The notes: generated by a model from the sequence alone, not told the origin. DNA of 64,000 bases from Corynebacterium sp. HMSC04H06 (GCF_001815935.1 NZ_KV823410.1:39266-103265); one strand, 5' to 3'; counted from the stretch's first letter, positions 21,803-31,121 are shown. Made by a program: numbers and translations.

Positions 21803-22510
21803 CTAACCGCGGTAATAACCCTCGGCGTCGCAGCCGCGGGCGGACTGGACCACCAGCTCGCATCCCCGCGCCCGCGCCGCGGCCTTAAGCTCCGGCAGGT
21901 GACTTTCCACCACGGAGCCGGGCCAGGAGGTGGTGCGCAGCTGCAGCCCCATGCCGGAAGAGTGGGCGGTGTCCGCGGCGATATCCAGGCTCTGCCACAT
22001 CCGGTGAGCTACCGCGGACGTCACCCCGGCCACAGCGGGCAAGTCCCCGGGCAGGCCCTTGACGTCCAGGCCTATCCAGTCCGGCCGCGTGTCCGAATCC
22101 GCCAGCAGGCGCCGCAGCCGCGCCGGGCTATAGCCGCTGGTGTGCAGCCCCACCGGGAAACCGGCGGCGTGGGTGCGGCGGATGGCATCGGCCAGCCCGG
22201 GCACCGCCAGCGGCTCCCCGCCGGAGACGACTAGGGCATCGATAAGCCCCCTGCGCGCGTCCAACAGGTCGAGCACCTCCTCGAAGCTCTGAACGCCCTC
22301 GAAGCCGTGGTAGCCGCCGCGGTCTCCGAGGGGCTGGAGCGCCGGGTTGTGGCAGTAGCGGCAGCGCAGCGGGCAGCCCTGCACGAAGGCCGTGATCGTG
22401 AGCTTGCCCGGCCAGTCGCAGGTGGAAAAAGGGATGACCCCCGCGATTGGCAGCGAGGAGCTGGCCGGCCCGGCGGAAGCGCCCGGGGGATTAATGAGCT
22501 GGGCCGACAT
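21803..22510 (-). CDS. nrdG: anaerobic ribonucleotide reductase activating protein
   Basis: The product has 235 residues and is a radical SAM protein. The iron-sulfur motif CPLRCRYC gives C46, C50 and C53, and SGGEPL is the SAM-binding GGE motif. The protein would use SAM and a 4Fe-4S cluster to make the glycyl radical on NrdD. It is the second gene of nrdD-nrdG, and its ATG overlaps the end of nrdD by 20 bases, so the two are translationally coupled. The TAA stop is 30 bases from the convergent P-loop gene, and no terminator stands out there. Confidence 0.93.
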   Translation of the reverse strand: MSAQLINPPGASAGPASSSLPIAGVIPFSTCDWPGKLTITAFVQGCPLRCRYCHNPALQPLGDRGGYHGFEGVQSFEEVLDLLDARRGLIDALVVSGGEPLAVPGLADAIRRTHAAGFPVGLHTSGYSPARLRRLLADSDTRPDWIGLDVKGLPGDLPAVAGVTSAVAHRMWQSLDIAADTAHSSGMGLQLRTTSWPGSVVESHLPELKAAARARGCELVVQSARGCDAEGYYRG

Positions 22511-24314
22511 AAGACTCCGCGAAGTACTCGCGCTCGTGGAACTCGCCCTGCTTGCCGGTGTTGAAGCTGGACACGGGGCGGAAATAGCCCATCACGCGGG
22601 TCCACATCTCTGTAGCCTCGCCGCACTCCGGGCACTGTGGGTGCTCACCGGAGATATAGCCGTGCGAGGCGCAGATGGAAAACGTCGGCGTGATGGTGAT
22701 ATACGGTAGGCGGAACGTGTTAAGCGCCCGCTTGACCAGCGTGGCGCAGGCGTCGCCGGAGGACATGGCCGAACCCATGTACAGGTGCAGGACGGTGCCG
22801 CCGGTGTATTTGGACTGCAGATCCTCCTGGGCGGCCAGGGCGGCGAAGGGATCCGGGGTGTGGGCCACCGGCAGCTGCGAGGAGTTGGTGTAGTAGGGCT
22901 GCGCCGCGGTGCCGGCCTGCAGGATGCCCGGGAAGCGCTCCTTGTCCTCGCGGGCAAAGCGGTAGGTGGCGCCCTCGGCCGGGGAGGCCTCCAGGTTGTA
23001 GAGGTGCCCGGTGCGCTCCTGGGCCTGGGTCAGCAGGGCGTTGACGTGGTCCAGCAGGCGCGCGACTTGGTCGTGGCCCTGCGGATCGGTGAGATCGTAG
23101 GCGTCCTGGGTGAAGTTGCGGATCATCTCGTTGCAGCCGTTGACGCCGATGGTGGAGAAGTGGTTGTCCAGGCTGGGCAGCCAGCGCCGCGTGTACGGGT
23201 AGAGGCCGCGATCCAGGTTTTCCTGGACGAAGGCGCGGCGGCGCTCCAGGGTGTCTACGGCCAGGTCGACCAGCTCGTCCACACGGGCCAGCAGCGCCTC
23301 CTCGTCGTCGCGGTAGAGGTAGCCCAGCCGCGCGCAGTTGAGTGTAACCACACCGATGGAGCCGGTCAGTTCCGCCGAGCCGAACAGGCCGTTGCCGCGC
23401 TTGAGCAGCTCCGTGAGGTCGAGCTGCAGCCGGCAGCACATGGAGCGCACCATGCCGGGATCCAGATCCGAGTTGAGGAAGTTCTGGAAATAGGGCAGCC
23501 CGTAGCGCGCGGTCATGGTGAACAGGGCCTGGGCGTTCGGGCTGTCCCAGTCGAAGTCCTTGGTGATGTTGTAGGTCGGGATGGGGAAGGTAAACGGGCG
23601 GCCGTCGGCGTCCCCGGCGGACATGACCTCCAGGAAGGCGCGGTTGATAAGGTCCATCTCCGCCTGCAGGTCCCCGTAGCGGAAGTCGACGGGCTCGCCG
23701 CCGATAAGAGGGGTGATATCCACCAGGTCGGCCGGGCAGGTCCAGTCGAAGGTGAGGTTGGTAAAGGGCGTCTGCGTGCCCCAGCGCGAGGGCACATTGA
23801 GGTTGAAGACGAACTCCTGCAGGGTCTGCTTCACCTGCTCGTAGCTCAAGTTGTCCAGCCGCACGAAGGGGGCCATGTAGGTGTCGAAGCTGGAGAAGGC
23901 CTGCGCGCCCGCCCATTCGTTCTGCAGCGTGCCCAGGAAGTTGACGGCCTGGCCGCATGCGGACGACAAGTGCTTGGGAGGGGCGGAGCTGACCGTGGCG
24001 GGCACGCCGCCGAAGCCTTCCTCCAGCAGCTGGCGCAGCGACCAGCCGGCGCAGTAGCCGGAGAGCATGTCTAGGTCGTGGATGTGGAGATCGCCGGCCC
24101 GGTGCGCTTGCCCGGCGGCGGGGGAGAAGACGTGGTTGAGCCAGTAGTTGGCGGTGACCTTGCCGGAGGTGTTGAGCACCATCCCGCCCAGGGAGTAGTC
24201 CTGGTTGGCATTGGCGTGGATGCGCCAGTCGGCGCGCTCGAGGTACTCATCCAGGGTGGACTGCACGTCGATGGTCGTGTGCTGCGCAGGGTGTGCGGGA
24301 GGCTGGTAAGCCAT
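22491..24314 (-). CDS. nrdD: anaerobic (class III) ribonucleoside-triphosphate reductase
   Basis: The product has 607 residues. The C-terminal glycyl radical loop reads RVMGYFRPV with the radical glycine at G576. A zinc-site candidate precedes it: C548, H551, C561 and C564 (CASH...CPEC). Here His replaces one of the four usual Cys. Upstream are HIHDLDMLSGYCAGWSL, SSACGQAVNFLG and RSMCCRLQ, which carry active-site cysteines. The protein begins directly with the catalytic region (TIDVQSTLDEYL) and has no room for the roughly 90-residue ATP-cone that many NrdD have. It makes dNTPs without oxygen. GAAAGGA precedes the ATG, and two NrdR-like boxes lie 135-180 bases upstream. Confidence 0.94.
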   Translation of the reverse strand: MAYQPPAHPAQHTTIDVQSTLDEYLERADWRIHANANQDYSLGGMVLNTSGKVTANYWLNHVFSPAAGQAHRAGDLHIHDLDMLSGYCAGWSLRQLLEEGFGGVPATVSSAPPKHLSSACGQAVNFLGTLQNEWAGAQAFSSFDTYMAPFVRLDNLSYEQVKQTLQEFVFNLNVPSRWGTQTPFTNLTFDWTCPADLVDITPLIGGEPVDFRYGDLQAEMDLINRAFLEVMSAGDADGRPFTFPIPTYNITKDFDWDSPNAQALFTMTARYGLPYFQNFLNSDLDPGMVRSMCCRLQLDLTELLKRGNGLFGSAELTGSIGVVTLNCARLGYLYRDDEEALLARVDELVDLAVDTLERRRAFVQENLDRGLYPYTRRWLPSLDNHFSTIGVNGCNEMIRNFTQDAYDLTDPQGHDQVARLLDHVNALLTQAQERTGHLYNLEASPAEGATYRFAREDKERFPGILQAGTAAQPYYTNSSQLPVAHTPDPFAALAAQEDLQSKYTGGTVLHLYMGSAMSSGDACATLVKRALNTFRLPYITITPTFSICASHGYISGEHPQCPECGEATEMWTRVMGYFRPVSSFNTGKQGEFHEREYFAESYVGPAH

Positions 24315-24448
24315 GGGTGTCCTTTCGGTTCAGGGAAGTGGTGAAGCCGTCGCGGCAGGGCCGGTGCCGCGAGCCCAGGGGTGGGCGAAGTAAAAAGCGC
24401 TTTCGATGGACAACATAGCTGTAATTTCGACGGTGTGAATTAGCCAAA

Positions 24449-24464
24449 ACTCCATATATTCCGG
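24449..24464. promoter_or_regulatory. NrdR-like box, degenerate
   Basis: ACTCCATATATTCCGG has the ATATAT core of NrdR boxes. Its centre (24456/24457) is exactly 31 bases from the centre of the perfect palindrome at 24480-24495, the three-helical-turn spacing typical of paired NrdR boxes. Confidence 0.5.
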
Positions 24465-24479
24465 TGCGGTATCTCACGC

Positions 24480-24495
24480 CCACAACATGTTGTGG
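24480..24495. promoter_or_regulatory. NrdR-like box, perfect palindrome
   Basis: CCACAACATGTTGTGG is a perfect 16-base palindrome with the ACA...TGT layout of NrdR boxes. It sits about 165 bases upstream of nrdD. With the weaker partner 31 bases away it forms a plausible tandem operator for the ATP/dATP-sensing repressor NrdR. Confidence 0.6.
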
Positions 24496-24838
24496 TTTGG
24501 GGGCAGAGTTCGCTGCGTGAACCGGGGGCCATGTAGTGGCCGTGACGTTCGCCCCAGACCGCCGTTCGACCTACCCCATCGGTGGGGAGGGGAAAGTTCC
24601 GTGGACTTTGTCACTAAACTTTCGGGCCGGCCGCGATTTTTCTTTTTGGCGTGTTATCCGGTAAGGTTCCAAAGGTCTCGTCGTATACGTGCGGCGAAGA
24701 AGTCTGATCCTTAAACTGGCCGCCGCTGGGGTGAGGTTCTGGACGTGCGGCAGGGCCCCGGAAAAGAGCCCTCATTTTTGCATGTTTAGTCCTCTTATCC
24801 GGCGGCCAGCCGTAGAAGTCAACAGAAAGACTGAAAAT
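24496..24838. other. divergent intergenic region nrdD-rpsL
   Basis: This stretch has no credible gene. It carries the rpsL leader and probably the rpsL promoter: TAAGGT (24662-24667) is a possible -10, but I see no good -35. Short frames running through it lack ribosome binding sites and homology. Confidence 0.5.
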
Positions 24839-25210
24839 ATGCCAACTATTCAACAGCTGGTCCGCAAGGGCCGCCACAGCAAGCGCGGCGAGGTGTCCAC
24901 CGCTGCGCTGAAGGGCTCCCCGCAGCGTCGTGGCGTGTGCACCCGCGTGTACACCACCACGCCGAAGAAGCCGAACTCGGCACTGCGCAAGGTCGCCCGT
25001 GTTCGTCTGACCTCCGGCATCGAGGTTTCCGCCTACATCCCGGGTGAGGGCCACAACCTGCAGGAGCACTCCATGGTGCTGGTGCGCGGTGGTCGTGTGA
25101 AGGACCTTCCGGGTGTCCGTTACAAGATCATCCGTGGCGCGCTGGATACCCAGGGCGTCAAGGACCGTAAGCAAGCTCGTTCCCGTTACGGCGCGAAGAA
25201 GGGACAGTAA
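24839..25210 (+). CDS. rpsL: 30S ribosomal protein S12
   Basis: The product has 123 residues and starts [12 protein letters not shown]. The decoding-centre loops [15 protein letters not shown] (K43) and [13 protein letters not shown] (K88) are present, and both positions carry the streptomycin-sensitive wild-type Lys. S12 controls proofreading at the A site. The frame is open 150 bases upstream, but ATG 24839 is the universal start. It is followed 5 bases later by rpsG, starting the str operon. Confidence 0.98.
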   Translation: MPTIQQLVRKGRHSKRGEVSTAALKGSPQRRGVCTRVYTTTPKKPNSALRKVARVRLTSGIEVSAYIPGEGHNLQEHSMVLVRGGRVKDLPGVRYKIIRGALDTQGVKDRKQARSRYGAKKGQ

Positions 25211-25215
25211 TAAAA

Positions 25216-25683
25216 ATGCGTAAGAATGCTGCTCCGAAGCGTCCGGTTGTAAAGGATCCCGTTTACCAGTCTGAGCAGGTTACTCAGCTGGTCAACAAGG
25301 TCCTTAAGGACGGTAAGAAGTCGACCGCAGAGCGTATCGTCTACGGTGCGCTGGAGATGTGCCGCGAGAAGACCGGTACCGAGCCGGTTGACACGCTGGA
25401 AAAGGCTCTGGGCAACATCCGCCCGGATCTTGAGGTTCGCTCCCGCCGTGTCGGTGGCGCTACCTACCAGGTGCCGGTGGAGGTCCGCCCGGGCCGCGCC
25501 AACACCCTGGCCCTGCGTTGGCTGGTGACGTTTACCCGCCAGCGTCGTGAGAACACCATGATTGAGCGTCTGGCCAATGAGATCCTGGACGCCTCCAATG
25601 GTCTGGGTGCTTCCGTGAAGCGTCGCGAAGACACCCACAAGATGGCCGAGGCCAACCGCGCCTTCGCCCACTACCGCTGGTAA
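25216..25683 (+). CDS. rpsG: 30S ribosomal protein S7
   Basis: The product has 155 residues and starts [34 protein letters not shown] and [12 protein letters not shown] are the conserved S7 core. S7 nucleates assembly of the 16S rRNA 3' domain and lines the E site. The ribosome binding site overlaps the end of rpsL (AAGAAGGGACAG, 25195-25206). It is separated from fusA by 211 bases that hold a large nested stem-loop. Confidence 0.98.
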   Translation: MRKNAAPKRPVVKDPVYQSEQVTQLVNKVLKDGKKSTAERIVYGALEMCREKTGTEPVDTLEKALGNIRPDLEVRSRRVGGATYQVPVEVRPGRANTLALRWLVTFTRQRRENTMIERLANEILDASNGLGASVKRREDTHKMAEANRAFAHYRW

Positions 25684-25704
25684 TTTCCAGCAGACTGCAC
25701 GCAC

Positions 25705-25778
25705 ATGCCCGAGTAACGACAACCTAGTTTTCGCGCCGTCGCACGGCGCCCATAACTTGATAATCGTTGCTCGGGCAT
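25705..25778 (+). promoter_or_regulatory. large nested stem-loop between rpsG and fusA
   Basis: ATGCCCGAGTAACGA (25705-25719) pairs with TCGTTGCTCGGGCAT (25764-25778) over 15 positions with a single G-U. The enclosed segment contains a second perfect hairpin, GCGCCGT-CGC-ACGGCGC (25733-25749). Only a short T-poor tail follows (TTGTCT). The pairing is far beyond chance and suggests a structured regulatory or processing RNA element, or an attenuator upstream of fusA. Confidence 0.6.
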
Positions 25779-25894
25779 TTGTCTCGCAGGCCACTTTGGG
25801 TGTCTTAGGCGCCCATGTGCTGCTAAAGCGGCTTATTAGTGGCACAATTGACCGAGAACTATCCGTTTAACGACTATGAGTTGGGGTAAAGACT

Positions 25895-28024
25895 GTGGCA
25901 CAAGAAGTGCTTAAGGATCTGAAGAAGGTCCGCAACATCGGCATCATGGCCCACATCGATGCTGGTAAGACCACCACGACCGAACGTATCTTGTTCTACA
26001 CCGGTATTAACCGCAAGGTAGGCGAGACCCACGATGGTGCCTCCACGACTGACTGGATGGAGCAGGAGAAGGAGCGCGGCATCACCATTACGTCCGCCGC
26101 CGTCACCTGTTTCTGGGAAGGCAACCAGATCAACATCATCGACACCCCGGGCCACGTGGACTTCACCGTTGAGGTGGAGCGTTCCCTGCGTGTTCTGGAC
26201 GGCGCCGTCGCCGTCTTCGACGGTAAGGAAGGTGTCGAGCCGCAGTCCGAGCAGGTGTGGCGTCAGGCCGCTAAGTACGACGTTCCGCGTATCTGCTTCG
26301 TCAACAAGATGGACAAGCTGGGCGCTGACTTCTACTTCACCGTGCAGACCATCATCGACCGCCTGGGTGCTAAGCCGTTGGTCATGCAGCTGCCGATCGG
26401 TGCTGAGGATGACTTCGACGGCGTCGTCGACCTGCTCGAGATGAAGGCCATCACCTGGCGCGGCAAGGTCGAGACCGGTGCTGAGCCGACCATCGAGGAG
26501 ATCCCGGACGACCTCAAGGACCGTGCCGTCGAGTACCGCGAGAAGCTCGTCGAGGCGGTCGCTGAGTCCGACGAGGAGCTGATGGAGAAGTACTTCGGTG
26601 GCGAGGAACTGACCATTGAGGAGCTCAAGGCCGGCATCCGTAAGCTGACCATCAACTCCGAGGTTTACCCGGTCCTGTGTGGTACCGCTTACCGCAACAA
26701 GGGTGTCCAGCCGTTGCTGGACGCCGTCATTGACTACCTGCCGACCCCGATGGACGTCGGCGAGGTGCACGGCCACGCTGTGGGCAACGAGGACGAGGAC
26801 ATGACCCGTAAGCCGTCCAAGGACGAGCCGTTTTCCGGTCTGGCCTTCAAGATTGCCGCTCACCCATTCTTCGGTCAGCTGACCTTCGTGCGCGTCTACT
26901 CCGGTCGCGTCGCCCCGGGCGACGAAGTCATCAACTCCACCAAGGGTAAGAAGGAGCGCATCGGCAAGATCTTCCAGATGCACGCCAACAAGGAAAACCC
27001 GGTGGATGAGGCCGTGGCCGGCAACATCTACGCCATCATTGGCCTGAAGGACATCACCACCGGTGACACCCTGTGTGCCAAGGATGCCCCGATCATCCTG
27101 GAGTCCATGGACTTCCCGGATCCGGTTATCAAGGTCTCCATTGAGCCGAAGACCAAGGCCGACCAGGAAAAGCTGGGTACGGCTATTCAGAAGCTGGCGG
27201 ACGAGGACCCGACCTTCACCGTCGAACTGGACGAAGAGTCCGGCCAGACCGTCATTGGCGGCATGGGCGAGCTCCACCTGGACGTCCTGGTCGACCGCAT
27301 GAAGCGCGAGTTCAAGGTCGAGGCCAACATTGGTAACCCGCAGGTCGCTTACCGCGAGACCATTAAGAAGCCGGTGAAGTCCCTGGACTACACCCACAAG
27401 AAGCAGACCGGTGGTTCCGGCCAGTTCGCAAAGGTCATCGTCTCCATCGAACCGTACAACCCGGACCCGGAGACCCTGGAAGAGGGCGAGAACCCGCAGT
27501 ACCTGTTCGTCAACGAGGTCACCGGTGGTCGCGTCCCGAAGGAATACATTCCGTCCGTCGACGCTGGTATCCAGGACGCCATGCAGTACGGCTACCTGGC
27601 AGGCTTCCCGCTGGTCAACATCAAGGCCACCCTGGAAGACGGCGCCTACCACGACGTGGACTCCTCGGAGATGGCCTTCAAGCTGGCCGGCTCCCAGGTC
27701 CTGAAGGAGGCTGTCGCCAAGGCGAAGCCGACCCTGCTTGAGCCGCTGATGGCCGTTGAGGTCGTCACCCCGGAGGAGTACATGGGCACCGTCAACGGTG
27801 ACATCAGCTCCCGCCGTGGCCAGGTCTACGCCATGGAAGACCGCGCCGGCGCCAAGGTCGTCAAGGCTAAGGTCCCGCTGTCCGAGATGTTTGGCTACAT
27901 CGGCGACCTGCGTTCTTCGACCGCCGGCCGTGCGAACTTCACCATGGTCTTCGACTCCTACGCCGAGGTTCCCTCCAGCGTGGCCCAGGAGATCATCGCT
28001 GAGCGCACCGGCAACGCCAACTAG
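25895..28024 (+). CDS. fusA: elongation factor G
   Basis: The product has 709 residues from a GTG start. G1 [13 protein letters not shown], switch 2 [23 protein letters not shown] and G4 [10 protein letters not shown] are intact. Domain IV carries [17 protein letters not shown] catalyses GTP-driven translocation and, with RRF, ribosome recycling. The GTG is supported by TTGGGGTAAAG upstream and by the conserved [24 protein letters not shown] start. It sits in the str operon between rpsG and tuf, though the gap to tuf (423 bases) holds a separate promoter. Confidence 0.98.
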   Translation: MAQEVLKDLKKVRNIGIMAHIDAGKTTTTERILFYTGINRKVGETHDGASTTDWMEQEKERGITITSAAVTCFWEGNQINIIDTPGHVDFTVEVERSLRVLDGAVAVFDGKEGVEPQSEQVWRQAAKYDVPRICFVNKMDKLGADFYFTVQTIIDRLGAKPLVMQLPIGAEDDFDGVVDLLEMKAITWRGKVETGAEPTIEEIPDDLKDRAVEYREKLVEAVAESDEELMEKYFGGEELTIEELKAGIRKLTINSEVYPVLCGTAYRNKGVQPLLDAVIDYLPTPMDVGEVHGHAVGNEDEDMTRKPSKDEPFSGLAFKIAAHPFFGQLTFVRVYSGRVAPGDEVINSTKGKKERIGKIFQMHANKENPVDEAVAGNIYAIIGLKDITTGDTLCAKDAPIILESMDFPDPVIKVSIEPKTKADQEKLGTAIQKLADEDPTFTVELDEESGQTVIGGMGELHLDVLVDRMKREFKVEANIGNPQVAYRETIKKPVKSLDYTHKKQTGGSGQFAKVIVSIEPYNPDPETLEEGENPQYLFVNEVTGGRVPKEYIPSVDAGIQDAMQYGYLAGFPLVNIKATLEDGAYHDVDSSEMAFKLAGSQVLKEAVAKAKPTLLEPLMAVEVVTPEEYMGTVNGDISSRRGQVYAMEDRAGAKVVKAKVPLSEMFGYIGDLRSSTAGRANFTMVFDSYAEVPSSVAQEIIAERTGNAN

Positions 28025-28045
28025 GGGTATCCACCCCGGCAACCA

Positions 28046-28068
28046 CTTGGGGTTTTCTAGACCCCAAG
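28046..28068 (+). terminator. hairpin after fusA, possible weak terminator
   Basis: CTTGGGG (28046-28052) pairs with CCCCAAG (28062-28068). No T-run follows the stem. A second longer-range repeat, CCTAGGAAG (28071-28079) and CTTCCTAGG (28119-28127), lies just downstream. They may end or process the fusA transcript. Confidence 0.4.
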
Positions 28069-28297
28069 AACCTAGGAAGCTTGCGCGTTTGGTATTCTGC
28101 GCTAGGGAATGCCAGATCCTTCCTAGGAACTAGGTTGGGTCGGTAGCGGTCGAGCTGAGCTTTGTAACTCCGCAGTGTAAACACCGCGACATTGCAGGCT
28201 GAGCCGGCCGTTACCGCTCACCTAGGATCCGCAAAGATTCTTGTCGAGAGATAACGTCCGCACTAACTTCCGCGGACAGACTTCCCGCAAGGGCGGT

Positions 28298-28326
28298 TTG
28301 AAATATCCGTGGCATAAATCTAGGAT
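28298..28326 (+). promoter_or_regulatory. promoter of tuf
   Basis: TTGAAA (28298-28303), 17-base spacer and TAGGAT (28321-28326). It would give a leader of about 115 bases. It explains how tuf is made in excess over fusA. The rest of the 423-base gap 28025-28447 shows no gene. Confidence 0.65.
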
Positions 28327-28447
28327 CGTGTAACTGGCACGTAAAGAAAGCGTCATAAGCACGCGGTTACAACCCACGTGCCTATGGCAACTGTCAACCA
28401 CGTGGCTGCGAAGGTCGTAGCCACCATATAGTCCAGGAGGACATACA

Positions 28448-29638
28448 GTGGCAAAGGAGAAGTTCGAGCGTTCGAAGCCGCACGTTAACGTCGGCACCAT
28501 CGGACACGTCGACCACGGCAAGACCACCACCACCGCAGCGATCACCAAGGTGCTGGCTGACGAGTACCCGGAAGAGAACACCGCTTTCGCTTTCGACATG
28601 ATCGATAAGGCTCCGGAGGAGAAGGAGCGCGGTATTACCATCAACATCTCCCACGTTGAGTACTCCACCCCGAAGCGCCACTACGCACACGTGGACGCCC
28701 CGGGCCACGCCGACTACATCAAGAACATGATTACCGGCGCTGCTCAGATGGACGGTGCCATCCTGGTCGTCGCCGCTACCGACGGCCCGATGCCGCAGAC
28801 CCGCGAGCACGTTCTGCTGGCTCGCCAGGTTGGCGTTCCGTACATCCTCGTTGCACTGAACAAGTGCGACATGGTCGATGATGAGGAAATCATCGAGCTG
28901 GTCGAGATGGAGATCCGCGAGCTGCTGGGCGAGCAGGACTTCGACGAGGAAGCTCCGATCGTTCACATCTCCGCTCTGAAGGCTCTCGAGGGCGACGAGA
29001 AGTGGGTTAAGTCTATCGTTGAACTGATGGATGCCTGCGACGAGTCCATCCCGGATCCGGAGCGCGAGACCGACAAGCCGTTCCTGATGCCGATCGAGGA
29101 CATCTTCACCATTACCGGCCGCGGCACCGTCGTGACCGGCCGTGTTGAGCGTGGCCGTCTCGAGGTCAACGAGGACGTCGAGATCATCGGTATCAAGGAC
29201 AAGTCCATGTCCACCACCGTCACCGGTATCGAGATGTTCCGCAAGATGATGGACTACACCGAGGCTGGCGACAACTGTGGTCTGCTGCTGCGTGGTACCA
29301 AGCGCGAAGAGGTCGAGCGTGGCCAGGTTATCATCAAGCCGGGCGCTTACACCCCGCACACCAAGTTCGAGGGTTCCGTCTACGTCCTGAAGAAGGAAGA
29401 GGGCGGCCGCCACACCCCGTTCATGGACAACTACCGTCCGCAGTTCTACTTCCGCACCACCGACGTCACCGGCGTCATCAAGCTGCCGGAAGGCACCGAG
29501 ATGGTTATGCCGGGCGACAACGTTGAGATGAGCGTTGAGCTGATCCAGCCGGTCGCTATGGACGAGGGCCTGCGCTTCGCTATCCGCGAGGGCTCCCGCA
29601 CCGTCGGCGCCGGCCGCGTTACCAAGGTCATCGAGTAA
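28448..29638 (+). CDS. tuf: elongation factor Tu
   Basis: The product has 396 residues from a GTG start. [15 protein letters not shown] (G1), [23 protein letters not shown] (G3), NKCDMVDD (G4) and the tRNA-binding domains 2 and 3 are complete. EF-Tu delivers aminoacyl-tRNA to the ribosome. AGGAGG lies at 28435-28440, seven bases before the start. A strong own promoter and a strong terminator make it an independent unit at the end of the str operon. Confidence 0.98.
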   Translation: MAKEKFERSKPHVNVGTIGHVDHGKTTTTAAITKVLADEYPEENTAFAFDMIDKAPEEKERGITINISHVEYSTPKRHYAHVDAPGHADYIKNMITGAAQMDGAILVVAATDGPMPQTREHVLLARQVGVPYILVALNKCDMVDDEEIIELVEMEIRELLGEQDFDEEAPIVHISALKALEGDEKWVKSIVELMDACDESIPDPERETDKPFLMPIEDIFTITGRGTVVTGRVERGRLEVNEDVEIIGIKDKSMSTTVTGIEMFRKMMDYTEAGDNCGLLLRGTKREEVERGQVIIKPGAYTPHTKFEGSVYVLKKEEGGRHTPFMDNYRPQFYFRTTDVTGVIKLPEGTEMVMPGDNVEMSVELIQPVAMDEGLRFAIREGSRTVGAGRVTKVIE

Positions 29639-29678
29639 TCGATACCCCTAACGCGCCGCGCTAAGGCGTAATAGATTG

Positions 29679-29710
29679 AGCCGCTTCTCCTTTTGGAGAG
29701 GCGGCTTTTT
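29679..29710 (+). terminator. terminator of tuf
   Basis: AGCCGCTTCTCC (29679-29690) pairs with GGAGAGGCGGCT (29695-29706) over a TTTT loop, followed by five T. Confidence 0.92.
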
Positions 29711-29776
29711 CGCGTCTTGGGGCTGGCCGCGTCCCGCGCCGAGGGTGGGCGGGGCAGGCGCATTCGCGCGGTGTAA

Positions 29777-29782
29777 TAGAGT
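29777..29782 (+). promoter_or_regulatory. candidate -10 for a leaderless transcript
   Basis: TAGAGT ends 7 bases before the GTG at 29790 with no Shine-Dalgarno between. Confidence 0.35.
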
Positions 29783-29789
29783 TGGACGG

Positions 29790-30527
29790 GTGCATGATCC
29801 AACCCGAATTGAAAAGACCCTGGGCGCGCTCCAAGAGGCCTGGGAGGGCCGGCCGGAGGATTCCCTGGCCACCATCTTCGCGCAGCTAGCCGAGCGGGGG
29901 ATTGGCTGGGGCACCAGCGACGAGGACCTAGTTTCTGCGTTGGAGGAGATGTCCCGGTCCCGGCCCGCCCTGCTTCCTACCGAGGGCGGGGTGGCTCAGG
30001 GCTGTTGGCTGGTCTCCACGCAGGCGCCCACCGCGCGCGTGATGGTCTACCCGGAGCGTATAGTCGTGCGTTCCTTCCGGGATAATGGCGGGCAGGCGCG
30101 CGCCCTGCAGCCGGTGGTTTGGGACTATTCCCGCCTGCGCCCTACCGGGCCGGCGCGTCCGCTGGTGGTGGCAGACGCCGAGGGCATAGAGCACCGCCTG
30201 GGCGTGTGCGAGTCCCTCCAGCGGGTGGACGACAAAGAGATTGCCAAGGCGCGGGAACTGCTTTCCTCGGCGACGCGGGAGAAGCCCCTGCGGCGCCGGG
30301 ACGTAGGGGATGTGGTCTGGGTGATAAAGACCAACCAGGGCGAGACGCTGGTGCTAGGCCACGGCCTGCGGGTCTATTCCGCTGGCCGCCGGGACCTGCA
30401 GCAGCGGAGCCTTAGGTGGGAGAAGATAGAGCAATGCCGCCCGGGCGAGCAGATGGTTGTCTGCCTGCCGGGCGGCGAGGTGGCGCGCTTCGGCGCCATC
30501 GAGGACGTGCTCGTCGCGGAGTGTTAG
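29790..30527 (+). CDS. hypothetical protein, soluble
   Basis: I do not recognise this family. The product has 245 residues with no signal peptide or transmembrane segment. The N-terminal 60 residues look helical (RIEKTLGALQEAWEGRPEDSLATIFAQLAERGIGWGTSDEDLVSALEEM). The rest is a mixed beta-rich region with many Arg and Val, possibly two similar small beta domains: one around WLVSTQAPTARVMVYPERIVVRSF and one around VWVIKTNQGETLVLGHGLRVYSAGRRDL. The start is the GTG at 29790, where a -10-like hexamer precedes. The frame extends further upstream but into the tuf terminator. It is convergent with the Asp23 cluster; a 7-base perfect repeat lies in the 33-base gap. Confidence 0.65.
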   Translation: MHDPTRIEKTLGALQEAWEGRPEDSLATIFAQLAERGIGWGTSDEDLVSALEEMSRSRPALLPTEGGVAQGCWLVSTQAPTARVMVYPERIVVRSFRDNGGQARALQPVVWDYSRLRPTGPARPLVVADAEGIEHRLGVCESLQRVDDKEIAKARELLSSATREKPLRRRDVGDVVWVIKTNQGETLVLGHGLRVYSAGRRDLQQRSLRWEKIEQCRPGEQMVVCLPGGEVARFGAIEDVLVAEC

Positions 30528-30545
30528 GGCCGCCGCCAGCGGCCC
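30527..30545. terminator. short hairpin between convergent genes
   Basis: GGGCCGC (30527-30533) and GCGGCCC (30539-30545) pair perfectly over 5 bases. There is no T-tract; it may act weakly in both directions. Confidence 0.35.
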
Positions 30546-30560
30546 TCGGCCCGCGGCTGG

Positions 30561-31121
30561 TTAGCGCGCCTTTAGCTTGGAGTAGTGGAGCTTGTACGTG
30601 GTGTCCACGTCCATCTCCGGGAACGCCAGGCGGATGTCGCTCTCGCACTGCTCGATCTCTGCGCGCAGATCCGCCAGGGGTGTTTCCGCGCTGCTGATGA
30701 CGGTGTAGGCGATGGTGGGCCGCTTGCGGTCGTAGGTCACGCGGCGGTCCACGGTCTCCACGCCGTCGAGGTTTTCCAGGGCGCTGGCGATGCCCCCGGC
30801 AATCGGGTTCATCGACATGGTCACCTGGCCTTCGTCGTTGGAGGCCGAGGAGGTCAGCTTGTTGAAGCGGTGCGGGCGGGAGTTCGCCACGATGATCCAC
30901 AGGCCCAGGATGAAGGCCACGACGGCGGTGCCGGCCAAGACGTAGACCCACCAGGACTGCTCGCTGAGGCTGCCCCAGACGTCGTGGTTGACCCATTCGG
31001 CGGCCTGGTTGGCGAAGCTGACGTCGAAGTGCATCAGGATGGGCCACAGGCCTAGCACGACGAGGACGACGCCCAGCAGGAAAAACAGTAGGCGGTCGAC
31101 GGTAGCTAGTGCTCTAGACAT
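30561..31121 (-). CDS. amaP: alkaline shock response membrane anchor protein AmaP-like
   Basis: The product has 186 residues. Two transmembrane segments lie at about residues 10-30 and 59-80, with a short extracytoplasmic loop between. A cytoplasmic domain of about 100 residues follows (GIASALENLDGVETVDRRVTYDRKRPTIAYTVISS). This is the layout of AmaP, which tethers Asp23 to the membrane in Staphylococcus. It is the last gene of the six-gene Asp23 cluster and overlaps the gene before it by 8 bases. Function in Corynebacterium is inferred only. Confidence 0.8.
   Translation of the reverse strand: MSRALATVDRLLFFLLGVVLVVLGLWPILMHFDVSFANQAAEWVNHDVWGSLSEQSWWVYVLAGTAVVAFILGLWIIVANSRPHRFNKLTSSASNDEGQVTMSMNPIAGGIASALENLDGVETVDRRVTYDRKRPTIAYTVISSAETPLADLRAEIEQCESDIRLAFPEMDVDTTYKLHYSKLKAR

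Noticed and set aside
22785..24074. 429-codon plus-strand frame opposite nrdD
   Set aside because: Shadow of nrdD; the sense product has all the class III reductase motifs.
25874..28042. 722-codon antisense frame opposite fusA
   Set aside because: Exact shadow of the EF-G gene with no independent signals.
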